Source: Enterobacteriaceae bacterium RIT714
GTDB lineage: Bacteria; Pseudomonadota; Gammaproteobacteria; Enterobacterales; Enterobacteriaceae
Length of the DNA: 64,000 nt
Direction: 5' to 3'
Assembly: GCA_009668015.1 (NCBI GenBank)
Contig: WJYB01000002.1
Span: 434,001 to 498,000, forward strand
Position 1 is the first letter of the stretch, and every line of letters starts with the position of its first letter. Of this stretch, positions 42,506 through 53,683 are shown one piece after another. Both the position numbers and the translations under genes were made by a program. A model generated the notes under the pieces. That model made no database searches. It saw nothing but the letters and a program-made list of their open reading frames with translations, and was not told the DNA's origin.

Positions 42506-43747
42506 ATGACCACACACTCATCTGGTCTGCTTGCGCGCTTGATGCAGGGCAGCCTTGTAAAACAAATACTGATCGGCCTGGTGCTGGGGATTTTGTTGGC
42601 GCTGGTCTCAAAACCCGCCGCCGTCGCCACTGGCTTACTCGGAACGCTGTTTGTGGGCGCACTGAAAGCCGTCGCCCCCATCCTGGTGCTAACGCTGGTG
42701 ATGGCTTCGATCGCCAATCATCAGCAGGGACAGAAAACTAACATTCGTCCCATCCTGTGGATGTATTTGCTGGGAACATTCTCTGCCGCTCTGACCGCCG
42801 TGGTGGTGAGTTTTCTCTTCCCTTCCACCCTGCAACTGACCACGGGTGCAACGGATATTACCCCGCCTGCGGGTATTGTTGAGGTGATGCACGGCCTGCT
42901 GATGAGCGTGGTCGCCAACCCCATTCACGCGCTGATCAATGCCAACTACATCGGTATTCTGGTGTGGGCCGTCGGCCTGGGCTTTGCCCTGCGCCACAGC
43001 AACGACACCACGAAAAACCTGATTAACGACGTCTCTAACGCGGTGACATTCATCGTGACGGTAGTGATTCGCTTTGCGCCTGTCGGTATTTTCGGGCTGG
43101 TCGCGTCGACGCTGGCGACCACCGGTTTCTCCGCGCTGTGGGGCTATGCGCAGCTGCTGCTGGTATTGGTGGGTTGTATGGCCGTGGTGGCGCTGGTGAT
43201 TAATCCTCTGCTGGTGTTTGTCCAGACCCGTCGCAATCCGTATCCGCTGGTGTTGATGTGTCTGCGCGAAAGCGGCGTCACGGCGTTCTTCACCCGCAGC
43301 TCTGCGGCCAATATTCCCGTCAATATGACGCTGTGTGAAAAGCTGAATCTCGACCGCGACACCTATTCGGTGTCAATTCCACTGGGTGCGACGGTGAATA
43401 TGGCGGGTGCGGCGATCACGATTACCGTGCTGACGCTGGCGGCGGTGCATACGCTGGGGATCCCTGTGGATCTGCCAACGGCGCTGTTATTGAGCGTGGT
43501 CGCTTCTCTGTGTGCCTGTGGCGCATCCGGCGTGGCGGGCGGTTCGCTGCTGCTCATTCCGCTGGCGTGTAACATGTTCGGTATCCCGAACGAAATCGCC
43601 ATGCAGGTCGTGGCCGTCGGATTCATTATCGGCGTGTTGCAGGATTCGTGCGAAACCGCCATCAACTCCTCAACCGACGTGATGTTCACGGCCGCCGTGT
43701 GTCAGGCAGAAGACGCGCGTCTGGCAAAAAACGCGCTTCGTAGCTGA
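42506..43747 (+). CDS. sstT: Sodium:serine/threonine symporter SstT
   Basis: SstT imports serine and threonine with sodium. The 413-residue inner-membrane protein is a dicarboxylate/amino acid:cation symporter. It has [20 protein letters not shown] at the N-terminus, the serine-rich re-entrant loop ([16 protein letters not shown]) and the C-terminal ligand loop ([20 protein letters not shown], then [18 protein letters not shown]). It is followed by convergent ygjV. Confidence 0.96.
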   Translation: MTTHSSGLLARLMQGSLVKQILIGLVLGILLALVSKPAAVATGLLGTLFVGALKAVAPILVLTLVMASIANHQQGQKTNIRPILWMYLLGTFSAALTAVVVSFLFPSTLQLTTGATDITPPAGIVEVMHGLLMSVVANPIHALINANYIGILVWAVGLGFALRHSNDTTKNLINDVSNAVTFIVTVVIRFAPVGIFGLVASTLATTGFSALWGYAQLLLVLVGCMAVVALVINPLLVFVQTRRNPYPLVLMCLRESGVTAFFTRSSAANIPVNMTLCEKLNLDRDTYSVSIPLGATVNMAGAAITITVLTLAAVHTLGIPVDLPTALLLSVVASLCACGASGVAGGSLLLIPLACNMFGIPNEIAMQVVAVGFIIGVLQDSCETAINSSTDVMFTAAVCQAEDARLAKNALRS

Positions 43748-43763
43748 CCGGGGAGCCCTTTCG

Positions 43764-44318
43764 TCAACGGACGGAGGGGCTCTCTTCTGGTTCCGTTTTT
43801 TCGACTTTAAACGGATCGATACCCCGCCGCTGCATACGCCAGAAGCGGACGATATTGAGCCCGTTCATGATGAGAAAACTGCCCTCAATTAACGTCCCGC
43901 CAATCGATCCCAGCCAGAAGTTATGGATCACCCAACATCCGGTGGAACACCAGAGAACGCAGCGCATCGTCAGCCCTTTGCAACGAAACAACGCCCAGGT
44001 GCTCACCAGCGTGCCGGCCACCGGCAGCAATTCGACAGGATGATGGAATTTCGCCAGACCCAGCCCGGCAGTGAGAACGATAAATAACGTCATCACCCAC
44101 AGACTGCGGGTGCGCAGGGTAATCAGCGTTCGTACCGCATTGAGCATCGCGCTCGACCCGGCCGGAAACGCCCCCATCAAAAAGAAATGTAGGCCGATAA
44201 TGGCGCTGTAAGCGGAGAGCTGCTTTTTGAACTTCCGCTCGTCGCGGTTGATAAAGGTGGTGATACCCACCAGAAAGGCGATGACACCAACGCCCTGGGC
44301 AAGCCAATACGCGGTCAT
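43764..44318 (-). CDS. ygjV: YgjV family inner-membrane protein
   Basis: The 184-residue protein has five to six hydrophobic helices (beginning MTAYWLAQGVGVIAFLVGIT), a short cytoplasmic loop of charged residues (INRDERKFKKQL) and a charged tail. It belongs to the YgjV/Imp inner-membrane family; no biochemical role is established to my knowledge. It lies between sstT and uxaA, as in E. coli. Confidence 0.88.
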   Translation of the reverse strand: MTAYWLAQGVGVIAFLVGITTFINRDERKFKKQLSAYSAIIGLHFFLMGAFPAGSSAMLNAVRTLITLRTRSLWVMTLFIVLTAGLGLAKFHHPVELLPVAGTLVSTWALFRCKGLTMRCVLWCSTGCWVIHNFWLGSIGGTLIEGSFLIMNGLNIVRFWRMQRRGIDPFKVEKTEPEESPSVR

Positions 44319-44340
44319 GATAACGTCCTGTATTCAGACG

Positions 44341-44378
44341 AAAACAAACGGCGCTTCAGGTAGTGAATGCGCCGTTTT
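44341..44378 (-). terminator. Terminator of uxaCA
   Basis: On the minus strand AAACGGCGC(A)TTCA pairs with TGAAGCGCCGTTT around a short loop, followed by GTTTT. It lies directly after uxaA. Confidence 0.8.
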
Positions 44379-44398
44379 GGGGTGAGATGGATAACAAC

Positions 44399-45886
44399 TT
44401 ACAGCGTCACGCCACTCTTGAAGATCGCCAGTTCGCGGAAATCATTGCGTTCGTTGCAGGTCTGCTTGCCGTTGGCAAATTCAATGATGGTGTCGATGAA
44501 TTCATTCAGCACCTGCGGCATACCTTTACCGTGAATGAGCTGTCCGGCGTCAAAGTCGATCCAGTGTTTTTTCTTCGCCGCCAGTTCGCTGTTGGTGGCA
44601 ATTTTTACCGTCGGGACAAAGCCGCCATACGGCGTGCCGCGACCGGTACTGAACAGCACCATATGACAGCCCGCCCCCGCCAGTGCACTCGTCGCCACCG
44701 CGTCGTTACCCGGCGCGCTTAACAAGTTCAGACCGTGCGTTTTCAGGCGTTCACCATAGCGCAGAACGTCCACCACCTGGCTGGCTCCCGCTTTCTGCGT
44801 ACAGCCGAGGGATTTCTCTTCAAGCGTCGTGATCCCGCCCGCCTTGTTGCCCGGCGATGGGTTTTCATAAATCGGTTGGTTGTGCGCAATAAAGTACTGT
44901 TTGAAGTCGTTCACCATGGTGACGGTTTTTTCAAACGTCTCTTCGTCGCGGCAGTGACTCATCAGAATGCGTTCCGCGCCAAACATTTCCGGCACCTCGG
45001 TCAGCACCGTTGTACCGCCGTTGGCAATCATATAATCCGAGAAACGCCCCAGCATCGGGTTGGCGGTGATCCCTGACAGGCCATCGGAGCCGCCGCACTC
45101 AAGACCAAACTTCAGTTCACTCAGTTTGCCCGGCTGACGCTTGTCGTGACGCATCACGTCATACAGCTGATGCAGTTGTTCAAGGCCCGCTTCAACTTCA
45201 TCGTCCTGATGCTGACACACCATAAAGTGCACACGCTCAGGATCGAACTCACCCAGCGTTTCGCGGAAGGCATCGACCTGGTTGTTTTCGCATCCCAGGC
45301 CAATCACCAGCACCGCGCCCGCATTCGGGTGGCGCACCATGTTTTGCAGCATGGTGCGGGTATTAATGTGGTCGTCGCCCAGCTGCGAGCAGCCGTAGGT
45401 GTGGCTAAACAGGAATACCCCGTCAGTCCCTTCAGCATTGTTGGTCTCTTTCAGAAAACGATTCTGAATTTGACGCGCAATACCGTTAACGCAACCGACG
45501 GTTGGCAGGATCCACAGTTCATTGCGGATCCCCACTTCTCCGCTGGCGCGGCGGTAGATCTCAACGTCGCGATCATCCGCCTGCCCCATTTCGGCCTGGA
45601 AATCAGGTTGATAGCTGTACTCGTCCAAATCGCTGAGATTGGTGCGGGTATTGTGGGAATGAATATGTTCACCCGGCGCAATATCCGCCAGCGCATGACC
45701 GATCGGTAAACCGTACTTCACCACGTTCTCGCCTTTGGCGATCGGGAACAGAGCGAATTTATGCCCGCGCACAATCGCCTGGCGAAGCGTGACGGCCTGG
45801 TTTTCAACGGTGACTTCAGCACCTTCGGTCAGATCCGCCAGCGCTACGGCAACGTTATCCAGCGAATGGATCTTGATGTATTGCAT
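44399..45886 (-). CDS. uxaA: D-altronate dehydratase UxaA
   Basis: UxaA dehydrates D-altronate to 2-keto-3-deoxy-D-gluconate in galacturonate catabolism. The 495-residue protein has an N-terminal SAF domain (MQYIKIHSLDNVAVALADLT, with IVRGHKFALFPIAKGENV). The galactarate dehydratase-type catalytic domain includes THTYGCSQLGDD, LKFGLECGGSDGLSG and MVLFSTGRGTPYG. The iron site of the family is provided by conserved Cys and His. It follows uxaC by 17 bases and is co-transcribed. uxaB is not in this window. Confidence 0.96.
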   Translation of the reverse strand: MQYIKIHSLDNVAVALADLTEGAEVTVENQAVTLRQAIVRGHKFALFPIAKGENVVKYGLPIGHALADIAPGEHIHSHNTRTNLSDLDEYSYQPDFQAEMGQADDRDVEIYRRASGEVGIRNELWILPTVGCVNGIARQIQNRFLKETNNAEGTDGVFLFSHTYGCSQLGDDHINTRTMLQNMVRHPNAGAVLVIGLGCENNQVDAFRETLGEFDPERVHFMVCQHQDDEVEAGLEQLHQLYDVMRHDKRQPGKLSELKFGLECGGSDGLSGITANPMLGRFSDYMIANGGTTVLTEVPEMFGAERILMSHCRDEETFEKTVTMVNDFKQYFIAHNQPIYENPSPGNKAGGITTLEEKSLGCTQKAGASQVVDVLRYGERLKTHGLNLLSAPGNDAVATSALAGAGCHMVLFSTGRGTPYGGFVPTVKIATNSELAAKKKHWIDFDAGQLIHGKGMPQVLNEFIDTIIEFANGKQTCNERNDFRELAIFKSGVTL

Positions 45887-45903
45887 ATCAACCTCAAACG
45901 GTC

Positions 45904-47535
<1,632 letters not shown>

Positions 47536-47574
47536 TGTGATGTCACTCACCTTTTAAAGTTGTATGACAAGTTA
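47536..47574. promoter_or_regulatory. CRP site and candidate ExuR operator between uxaC and exuT
   Basis: TGTGATGTCACTCACC (47536-47551) fits the CRP half-site pattern TGTGA-N6-TCACA with one mismatch. It is followed by AAAGTTGTATGACAAGTTATC (47554-47574), similar to the GTTGTATAACAA-type operators of ExuR/UxuR. Catabolite activation and hexuronate-relieved repression are known for these genes in E. coli. Confidence 0.65.
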
Positions 47575-47687
47575 TCTTTTCCGCCGTCGCAACATATAAG
47601 CCGACGGAATGCATTACCGGTGTTTAAACATCGGAATTAGCGGTACGGATACCGACTTATGCACGATTACTTATGGCAAGGTTCGGG

Positions 47688-47773
47688 CCGTTCCGGGAGT
47701 CACTCCTGGCTACGCCCTCCCGTTACAAGACAGCTCCCGGCAACGGTCGAGATGTCACCGTGCTTCGGTACGG
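47688..47773 (+). ncRNA. Structured exuT 5' leader (two predicted hairpins)
   Basis: CCGTTCCGGGAG (47688-47699) can pair with CTCCCGGCAACGG (47734-47746) with one bulge. CCGTGC-TTCG-GTACGG (47758-47773) forms a UUCG tetraloop hairpin about 25 bases before the exuT ATG. No known riboswitch class is recognised; the structures are predictions from complementarity. Confidence 0.5.
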
Positions 47774-47798
47774 AAATAATATAACGATGAGGTTTTAC

Positions 47799-49097
47799 AT
47801 GCGTAAAATTAAAGGGTTACGTTGGTACATGATCGCACTGGTGACGCTCGGCACCGTGCTGGGCTACCTGACGCGTAACACCATAGCAGCGGCTGCGCCA
47901 ACGCTAATGGAAGAACTGCATATCTCCACGCAGCAATACTCCTATATTATCGCGGCCTACTCCGCGGCTTATACCATCATGCAGCCTGTAGCGGGCTACC
48001 TTCTGGATATTCTGGGTACTAAAGTCGGCTACGCCTTCTTCGCGGTCACCTGGGCAATTTTCTGCGGTGCAACCGCGCTGGCAGGAAGCTGGGGTGGACT
48101 GGCGCTGGCACGTGGTGCGGTCGGTGCGGCTGAAGCCGCGATGATCCCTGCGGGTCTGAAAGCCAGCTCTGAGTGGTTCCCGGCGAAAGAGCGCTCTATT
48201 GCTGTCGGTTACTTCAACGTCGGCTCCTCCATCGGCGCGATGATTGCCCCTCCGTTGGTCGTGTGGGCAATTGTGATGCACAGCTGGCAGCTGGCGTTCA
48301 TCATCTCCGGCGTGCTGAGCTTTGCCTGGGCCATGGCATGGCTGATTTTCTACAAACACCCACGCGATCAGAAGAAACTGTCTGATGAAGAACGTGCGTA
48401 CATCATTGGTGGTCAGGAGTCGCAGCATCAGACCAACAACGGCAAGAAAATGTCCGTCTGGCAGATTCTGGGGACCCGTCAGTTCTGGGGTATCGCCCTG
48501 CCGCGCTTCCTGGCAGAACCGGCGTGGGGCACCTTTAACGCCTGGATCCCACTGTTCATGTTTAAAGTCTACGGCTTTAACCTGAAAGAAATCGCGATGT
48601 TTGCCTGGATGCCAATGCTCTTTGCTGACCTGGGTTGTATCGTCGGGGGGTATTTACCGCCGCTGTTCCAGCGCTGGTTTGGTGTAAACCTGATTGTCTC
48701 CCGTAAAATGGTCGTGACCATGGGCGCACTGCTGATGATTGGCCCGGGGATGATCGGCCTGTTCACCAGCCCGTATGTGGCAATCGGCCTGCTGTGTATT
48801 GGTGGTTTTGCTCACCAGTCTCTGTCTGGCGCGCTGATCACGCTCTCTTCTGACGTCTTTGGACGTAACGAAGTGGCAACCGCCAACGGCCTGACCGGTA
48901 TGGCAGCCTGGACCGCGAGCACCATGTTTGCTCTGGTTGTGGGTGCGCTGGCTGACACCATCGGCTTTAGCCCGCTGTTCGCTGTTCTGGCCATCTTCGA
49001 CCTGCTGGGTGCCGTGGTTATCTGGACGGTACTGAAAAACCAGTCTGCCGACGAGCTACTCAATGGCTCTGTGGGTGGGCCTGCGGCGCAAAGTTAG
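47799..49097 (+). CDS. exuT: Hexuronate transporter ExuT
   Basis: ExuT is a proton symporter of the major facilitator superfamily (anion:cation symporter family) for glucuronate and galacturonate. The 432-residue protein begins MRKIKGLRWYMIALVTLGTV and has 12 hydrophobic segments. LARGAVGAAEAAMIPAG and EWFPAKERSIAVGYFNVGSS are family motifs. The ATG at 47799 has a GAGG site. The open frame extends to 47673, but those residues overlap the leader hairpins and are not membrane-like. Confidence 0.96.
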   Translation: MRKIKGLRWYMIALVTLGTVLGYLTRNTIAAAAPTLMEELHISTQQYSYIIAAYSAAYTIMQPVAGYLLDILGTKVGYAFFAVTWAIFCGATALAGSWGGLALARGAVGAAEAAMIPAGLKASSEWFPAKERSIAVGYFNVGSSIGAMIAPPLVVWAIVMHSWQLAFIISGVLSFAWAMAWLIFYKHPRDQKKLSDEERAYIIGGQESQHQTNNGKKMSVWQILGTRQFWGIALPRFLAEPAWGTFNAWIPLFMFKVYGFNLKEIAMFAWMPMLFADLGCIVGGYLPPLFQRWFGVNLIVSRKMVVTMGALLMIGPGMIGLFTSPYVAIGLLCIGGFAHQSLSGALITLSSDVFGRNEVATANGLTGMAAWTASTMFALVVGALADTIGFSPLFAVLAIFDLLGAVVIWTVLKNQSADELLNGSVGGPAAQS

Positions 49098-49117
49098 CGA
49101 CTGCCAGGCATCGAAGG

Positions 49118-49142
49118 AAGCCGCCTCAGGGCGGCTTTTTTC
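49118..49142 (+). terminator. Rho-independent terminator of exuT
   Basis: AAGCCGCC and GGCGGCTT form a perfect eight-bp stem with a short loop, followed by a run of T. Confidence 0.9.
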
Positions 49143-49168
49143 ATGGGGAAATCTGGAGACTGGCGCGC

Positions 49169-49187
49169 AAAAGTGGTATAACAAATC
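49169..49187 (+). promoter_or_regulatory. Candidate ExuR operator upstream of exuR
   Basis: AAAAGTGGTATAACAAATC resembles the operator-like sequence between uxaC and exuT (GTTGTATGACAAGTT). It suggests autoregulation of exuR. Confidence 0.5.
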
Positions 49188-49214
49188 ATCCGCCGTACCC
49201 TGCCTGGAGCGCAT

Positions 49215-49991
49215 ATGGAAATCACCGAATCACGTCGTTTATATCAGCAACTTGCTGCCGAGCTGAAAGCTCGCATCGAGCAAGGCGTCTATCTTGTCGG
49301 TGACAAACTCCCTGCCGAGCGCTTCATTGCTGATGAAAAGAGCGTTAGCCGCACCGTGGTTCGCGAAGCGATTATCATGCTGGAAGTTGAAGGCTATGTA
49401 GAGGTACGCAAAGGCTCCGGGATTCACGTGATCTCAAATCTGCCTAAACACTCCCCGGTGCCGGACGAGAGTCTTGAATTCGCCAGCTATGGTCCCTTTG
49501 AGCTGCTCCAGGCTCGCCAGCTGATCGAAAGTAATATCGCCGAGTTTGCTGCAACCCAGGTGACCAAGCAGGACATCATGAAACTGATGGAAATCCAGGA
49601 TAACGCGCGCAAGGAAAAATGCTTCCGCGATTCCGAATGGGACCTGCAGTTTCACGTCCAGGTGGCACTGGCCACGCAAAATACCGCTCTGGCTGCAATT
49701 GTTGAAAAAATGTGGACTCAGCGCGTTCACAACCCGTACTGGAAGAAACTGCACGATCATATAGATTTGCGTACCGTAGATAACTGGTGCGACGATCACG
49801 ATCAGATTCTTAAAGCGCTGATTCGTAAAGACCCCCATGCCGCAAAACTGGCCATGTGGCAGCATCTCGAAAATACAAAACTGATGCTGTTCAATGAAAC
49901 CAGCGACGACTTCGAATTCAACGCCGACCGCTATCTTTTTGCCGATAATCCCGTCGTTCATCTCGATACCGCATCCAGTCAGGCAAAATAG
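49215..49991 (+). CDS. exuR: Hexuronate regulon repressor ExuR
   Basis: ExuR is a GntR/FadR-type repressor of uxaCA, exuT and itself that is released by hexuronate metabolites. The 258-residue length equals E. coli ExuR. It begins [20 protein letters not shown]. The winged helix covers about residues 8-76 ([30 protein letters not shown]). The C-terminal FCD ligand domain has [16 protein letters not shown] and three spaced His/Asp that could bind a metal. Confidence 0.96.
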   Translation: MEITESRRLYQQLAAELKARIEQGVYLVGDKLPAERFIADEKSVSRTVVREAIIMLEVEGYVEVRKGSGIHVISNLPKHSPVPDESLEFASYGPFELLQARQLIESNIAEFAATQVTKQDIMKLMEIQDNARKEKCFRDSEWDLQFHVQVALATQNTALAAIVEKMWTQRVHNPYWKKLHDHIDLRTVDNWCDDHDQILKALIRKDPHAAKLAMWQHLENTKLMLFNETSDDFEFNADRYLFADNPVVHLDTASSQAK

Positions 49992-50339
49992 CACTCTTTT
50001 TCGCTGGCAGGCGCAACGATGCGCCTTCCGGCGAGCGTGGGTCAGTAAACATATATAGTGTCAGCCTGTGTAAATACCCTCGCGTCCTTTCCATTCCATA
50101 GGCCAAAATCATTTACCCGTCGGATTGCAAATTCTGTGACGCATGACGTTGGGCTTTGTTACAATTGGATGCAAATTGCATTTATTAAGTTAGTGCTTGC
50201 TTACCTAGCCACTTTACAGGGAACAGTTCTGGCCACCACATTGTGTCCGCGAGCGACCATAATGAAATCATAACCCATGTCGCTGTGCTGTTTGACCCGG
50301 ATAACAGGCGAGACGTTAACCGATTTCCAGGAACACTGA
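49992..50339. other. exuR-yqjA intergenic region
   Basis: The first 50 bases contain a weak REP-like palindrome (GCGCAACGATGCGCCTTCCGGC). A TACAAT at 50160-50165 with TGACGC 17 bases upstream could be the yqjA promoter. No gene or RNA is recognised in the remaining 170 bases before yqjA. Confidence 0.45.
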
Positions 50340-51002
50340 ATGGAACTTTTGACCCAATTACTGAATGCCTTATGGGCTCAGGATTTCGAAACCCTGGCCA
50401 ATCCCTCCATGATTGGCATGCTCTATTTCGTCCTGTTTATGATTCTGTTTCTTGAGAATGGATTGCTCCCGGCGGCTTTTCTGCCTGGTGACAGCTTATT
50501 GGTCCTTGTGGGCGTTCTGTGTGCAAAAGGGGCGATGGCCTTTCCGCAGACCGTCTTACTGCTCACCATCGCCGCAAGCCTCGGGTGCTGGTTGAGCTAT
50601 ATTCAGGGCCGATGGCTTGGCAATACGCGTATTGTCCAAAACTGGCTTTCCCATCTCCCGGCACATTATCACCAGCGCGCGCACCATCTTTTCCATAAGC
50701 ATGGCCTCTCGGCGCTGCTGATTGCCCGCTTTATCGCTTTTGTGCGCACGCTACTGCCTACCATCGCCGGTCTTTCCGGCCTGAGCAGCGCGCGTTTCCA
50801 GTTCTTTAACTGGATGAGCGGTCTGCTGTGGGTGCTGATTTTAACCAGCCTCGGCTATCTGCTGGGTAAAACGCCGGTGTTCCTGAAATATGAAGATCAG
50901 TTGATGTCCTGCCTGATGCTTCTGCCTGTCGTGCTGCTGGTTTTTGGCTTGCTCGGCTCGCTGTATGTGCTGTTGAAAAAGAAATATGGGGCCAGAGGGT
51001 AA
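50340..51002 (+). CDS. yqjA: DedA-family membrane protein YqjA
   Basis: YqjA is a DedA-family inner-membrane protein needed for proton-dependent osmosensing and envelope homeostasis, acting redundantly with YghB in E. coli. The 220-residue protein has four to five hydrophobic segments. DedA motifs are [20 protein letters not shown] near residue 39 and [23 protein letters not shown] near residue 118, with functional acidic and arginine residues present. It ends one base before mzrA, with which it forms an operon. Confidence 0.95.
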   Translation: MELLTQLLNALWAQDFETLANPSMIGMLYFVLFMILFLENGLLPAAFLPGDSLLVLVGVLCAKGAMAFPQTVLLLTIAASLGCWLSYIQGRWLGNTRIVQNWLSHLPAHYHQRAHHLFHKHGLSALLIARFIAFVRTLLPTIAGLSGLSSARFQFFNWMSGLLWVLILTSLGYLLGKTPVFLKYEDQLMSCLMLLPVVLLVFGLLGSLYVLLKKKYGARG

Positions 51003-51003
51003 T

Positions 51004-51387
51004 ATGGTCACTGCCCCTTTCTCCGTGCGCCGCTGGTCTTATGCCATTGTCGCGCTGATGCTACTCAGCGCGATGATTCTGATCTGGACCGCGCTTCAGC
51101 ATCAGGAATCTACGCTGGCGATCCGCCCGGTTAGCCAGGGGGCCAGCGTACCGGATGGGTTTTATATCTGGCATCATCTGGATGCGAATGGCATTCGGTT
51201 TAAAAGCATTACACCGCAAGACGACGTTCTGCTGATTAAGTTTGACTCCAGCGCACAAAGCGCTGCGGCAAAAATCGTGCTCGACAGATCGTTGCCTCAC
51301 GGTTATATCATTGCCCTACAAGAAGATGAGAGTCAGACCGCAGCGTGGTTAACGCGGCTGCGCGATAACTCTCATCGGTTTGGTTAA
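51004..51387 (+). CDS. mzrA: Modulator of EnvZ/OmpR, MzrA
   Basis: MzrA is a small inner-membrane connector that contacts EnvZ and links the Cpx and EnvZ/OmpR systems. The 127-residue length equals E. coli MzrA. A short cytoplasmic start is followed by one TM helix ([19 protein letters not shown]) and a periplasmic domain. That domain contains [20 protein letters not shown] and [16 protein letters not shown] and ends in [13 protein letters not shown]. The ATG at 51004 follows the yqjA stop directly; a slightly earlier frame start overlaps yqjA and is not needed. Confidence 0.94.
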   Translation: MVTAPFSVRRWSYAIVALMLLSAMILIWTALQHQESTLAIRPVSQGASVPDGFYIWHHLDANGIRFKSITPQDDVLLIKFDSSAQSAAAKIVLDRSLPHGYIIALQEDESQTAAWLTRLRDNSHRFG

Positions 51388-51541
51388 TTACCAGGATTCT
51401 GAATCTTTTCACTCACTTTGGTGATAACCCCGTTTACTTACTATGCTTAAGTACGCGGAGCCCCCCTCAGTTGTTCTCCGCATGACACTGGAAAAGCGGC
51501 ACGCTCTCGAAAATGCCGCCACACAATGGAAGGTTTCTATA

Positions 51542-51910
51542 ATGAAATACCGCATCACTCTGGCTCTGGCCCTGTTTTCTTTAAGCACAGCTTCCTTTGC
51601 AACCTCTCTCTGTCAGGAGAAAGAAAAGGATATTCAGCGCGAAATCAGTTATGCCGAAAAGCATAACAATCAGAATCGTATCGACGGTCTGAAGAAAGCG
51701 CTGAGTGAAGTCAAAGCTAACTGCTCGGACAGCAAGTTGCGCGCCGATCACCAGAAGAAAATCGCTGAACAACAGGACGAGATTGCTGAACGCCGTCAAG
51801 ACCTGAAAGAAGCGAATGAGAAAGGGGATGCGGACAAAATTGCTAAGCGCGAGGCAAAGCTGAAAGAGGCCCAGGAAGAGCTGAAAGCCCTTGAAGCTCG
51901 CGACTATTGA
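51542..51910 (+). CDS. yqjC: Periplasmic DUF1090 protein YqjC
   Basis: The 122-residue protein has a signal peptide (MKYRITLALALFSLSTASFA) and a long charged helix. The mature form contains two Cys (SLCQEKEKD and KANCSDS) that may pair. LRADHQKKIAEQQDEIAERR and repeated KLKEAQEELKALE-type heptads predict a coiled coil. Its function is not known; it leads the yqjCDEK group. Upstream in-frame ATG codons would bury the signal peptide and were rejected. Confidence 0.92.
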   Translation: MKYRITLALALFSLSTASFATSLCQEKEKDIQREISYAEKHNNQNRIDGLKKALSEVKANCSDSKLRADHQKKIAEQQDEIAERRQDLKEANEKGDADKIAKREAKLKEAQEELKALEARDY

Positions 51911-51951
51911 GTTAATTATTGAGTTAACGGAAATCTCAACAGGAGAAAATC

Positions 51952-52257
51952 ATGTCTAAAGATACTACTTCAGAACACCTGCGCGCTGAGTTGAAATCCC
52001 TGGCCGATACCCTGGAAGAGGTGCTGAACTCTTCGACCGATAAATCGAAAGAAGAGCTGAGTAAACTGCGCAGCAAAGCGGAAAGCGCGCTGAAAGAGAG
52101 TCGCCATCGCCTGGGCGATACCAGTGATGCACTGGCAAAACAGACTCGTGAAGCGGCTGCCAAAGCAGACGAATATGTCCGTGATAATCCATGGACGGGC
52201 GTAGGCATCGGCGCTGCGGTCGGTGTGGTTCTGGGCGTTCTGCTGACGCGTCGCTGA
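51952..52257 (+). CDS. yqjD: Membrane-anchored ribosome-associated protein YqjD (DUF883)
   Basis: YqjD is a C-tail-anchored inner-membrane protein that binds ribosomes in stationary phase in E. coli. The 101-residue product starts MSKDTTSEHLRAELKSLADT and is mostly an amphipathic helix. It ends in a short membrane segment GIGAAVGVVLGVLLTRR with basic residues at the tip. It precedes yqjE by two bases. Confidence 0.94.
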   Translation: MSKDTTSEHLRAELKSLADTLEEVLNSSTDKSKEELSKLRSKAESALKESRHRLGDTSDALAKQTREAAAKADEYVRDNPWTGVGIGAAVGVVLGVLLTRR

Positions 52258-52259
52258 TT

Positions 52260-52658
52260 ATGGAAGATCCTCGTCACGCACAGGGGCCTGCTAAAAACGT
52301 CCTCGGCATCGGACAGCGTATTTTAACCACGCTGGTCGGCATTGCCGAAACGCGAGTTCGTCTGGCGGTGGTCGAGCTGGAAGAGGAGAAAGCCAATCTC
52401 TTCCAGATGCTGCTGATGCTGGGACTCACCATGCTCTTCGCCGCGTTTGGCCTGATGAGCCTGATGGTATTGATCATCTGGGCTATCGATCCGCAGTATC
52501 GCCTTAATGCGATGATCGCCACCACGGTTGTGCTGTTGGTGGCGGCGCTCATTGGCGGGCTGTGGACGATGCACAAGGCGCGTAGCTCAACGCTATTGCG
52601 CCATACCCGTCAGGAGCTGGCCAATGACCGCGCACTGCTGGAGGATGACAAGCCGTGA
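52260..52658 (+). CDS. yqjE: YqjE inner-membrane protein
   Basis: The 132-residue protein has two close hydrophobic helices (about residues 55-76 and 83-105) and polar ends. The family block LRLAVVELEEEKANLFQMLL (here VRLAVVELEEEKANLFQMLL) precedes the first helix. It is a small membrane partner of YqjD; function is unknown. The start at 52260 follows the yqjD stop by two bases, and the 3' end overlaps yqjK. Confidence 0.93.
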   Translation: MEDPRHAQGPAKNVLGIGQRILTTLVGIAETRVRLAVVELEEEKANLFQMLLMLGLTMLFAAFGLMSLMVLIIWAIDPQYRLNAMIATTVVLLVAALIGGLWTMHKARSSTLLRHTRQELANDRALLEDDKP

Positions 52659-52954
52659 GCAGCAAAACAGAACGTCAGAAACGGAAAGCGTATCTGTTAA
52701 GTCAGATCCAACAGCAACGGCTGGATCTGACTGCCAGCCGCCGTGACTGGCTGGAAGTGACGCACTCATACGATCGCGGCTGGAACACGTTTCTGAGCCT
52801 GCGCTCATGGGCGCTGGTTGGTAGCAGCGTGATGGCTATCTGGACGGTTCGTCATCCCAGCATGCTTGTCCGCTGGGCAAGACGGGGTTTTGGCGTCTGG
52901 AGCGCATGGCGACTGGTGAAAGCGACCCTTCGCCAGCAACAGCTACGCAGCTGA
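52655..52954 (+). CDS. yqjK: YqjK family membrane protein (GTG start)
   Basis: The 99-residue product begins at a GTG overlapping the yqjE stop (GTGA). It has a basic N-terminal helix (KTERQKRKAYLLSQIQQQRL), one hydrophobic segment (about residues 50-65) and a basic tail. It is the last gene of yqjCDEK; function unknown. A strong hairpin follows. Confidence 0.9.
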   Translation: MSSKTERQKRKAYLLSQIQQQRLDLTASRRDWLEVTHSYDRGWNTFLSLRSWALVGSSVMAIWTVRHPSMLVRWARRGFGVWSAWRLVKATLRQQQLRS

Positions 52955-52984
52955 TCTTCCCATACCGGGCAAGACGTTCCTCCT

Positions 52985-53025
52985 GCCAGGCCTGATGGCA
53001 TGTTGTCTATCAGGCCTGGCCTTTC
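52985..53025 (+). terminator. Terminator-like hairpin of yqjCDEK
   Basis: GCCAGGCCTGAT (52985-52996) and ATCAGGCCTGGC (53009-53020) are perfect complements, followed by CTTTCCCC. The stem is very stable although the T run is short. Confidence 0.75.
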
Positions 53026-53195
53026 CCCTCCCCTTCAGTCACTCAATATCTTTGAAGAAGATTGACAGTTTTCCTTGCTAACAATTGCTCCCCGTCACGT
53101 TTATTATCCTCTCCATCGACAGCAAACACGCGGTATCTACCCGGATTTGCACACAAATAATAATTAGCAGCCCCCGTGGTTCCCTGGAGAGTAAA

Positions 53196-53588
53196 ATGAA
53201 AAAATTAGAAGATGTTGGTGTACTGGTAGCGCGCATTCTGATGCCAATTCTGTTTATCACCGCAGGCTGGGGCAAAATCACCGGTTATGCGGGTACCCAA
53301 CAGTATATGGAAGCGATGGGCGTCCCGGGGTTCTTGTTGCCTCTGACCATTTTGCTTGAGTTCGGCGGCGGTCTGGCGATTCTGTTCGGCTTCCTGACCC
53401 GCACCACCGCACTGTTTACCGCAGGCTTTACGCTGCTGACCGCGTTCATCTTCCACAGCAACTTTGCGGAAGGCATGAACTCCCTGATGTTCATGAAAAA
53501 CCTGACCATCGCGGGTGGCTTCCTGCTGCTGGCTATCACTGGTCCGGGCGCATTCAGCATCGACCGTGCGCTGAATAAGAAGTGGTAA
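53196..53588 (+). CDS. yqjF: DoxX-family membrane protein YqjF
   Basis: The 130-residue inner-membrane protein has four hydrophobic helices and the DoxX motif ARILMPILFITAGWGKITGY, followed by MGVPGFLLPLTILLEFGGGL and ARTT-type loops. Its role is uncertain; in E. coli it has been linked to redox or aromatic-compound responses. The start MKKLEDVG at 53196 follows GGAGAG; earlier in-frame codons have no ribosome-binding site. It lies before yqjG but has its own spacing. Confidence 0.93.
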   Translation: MKKLEDVGVLVARILMPILFITAGWGKITGYAGTQQYMEAMGVPGFLLPLTILLEFGGGLAILFGFLTRTTALFTAGFTLLTAFIFHSNFAEGMNSLMFMKNLTIAGGFLLLAITGPGAFSIDRALNKKW

Positions 53589-53683
53589 GCACGCTATACT
53601 GAATTAAAAAGCGAGGAGATATCTCCTCGCTTTTGCTTTTGGGTCACATGAAGTATCAAGGGCACATCTGAAACGGAGGAAAA

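Noticed and set aside
47673..47798. N-terminal extension of exuT by 42 residues
   Set aside because: The extension overlaps a hairpin-rich leader, has no ribosome-binding site, and is not membrane-protein-like; the ATG at 47799 has a GAGG site.
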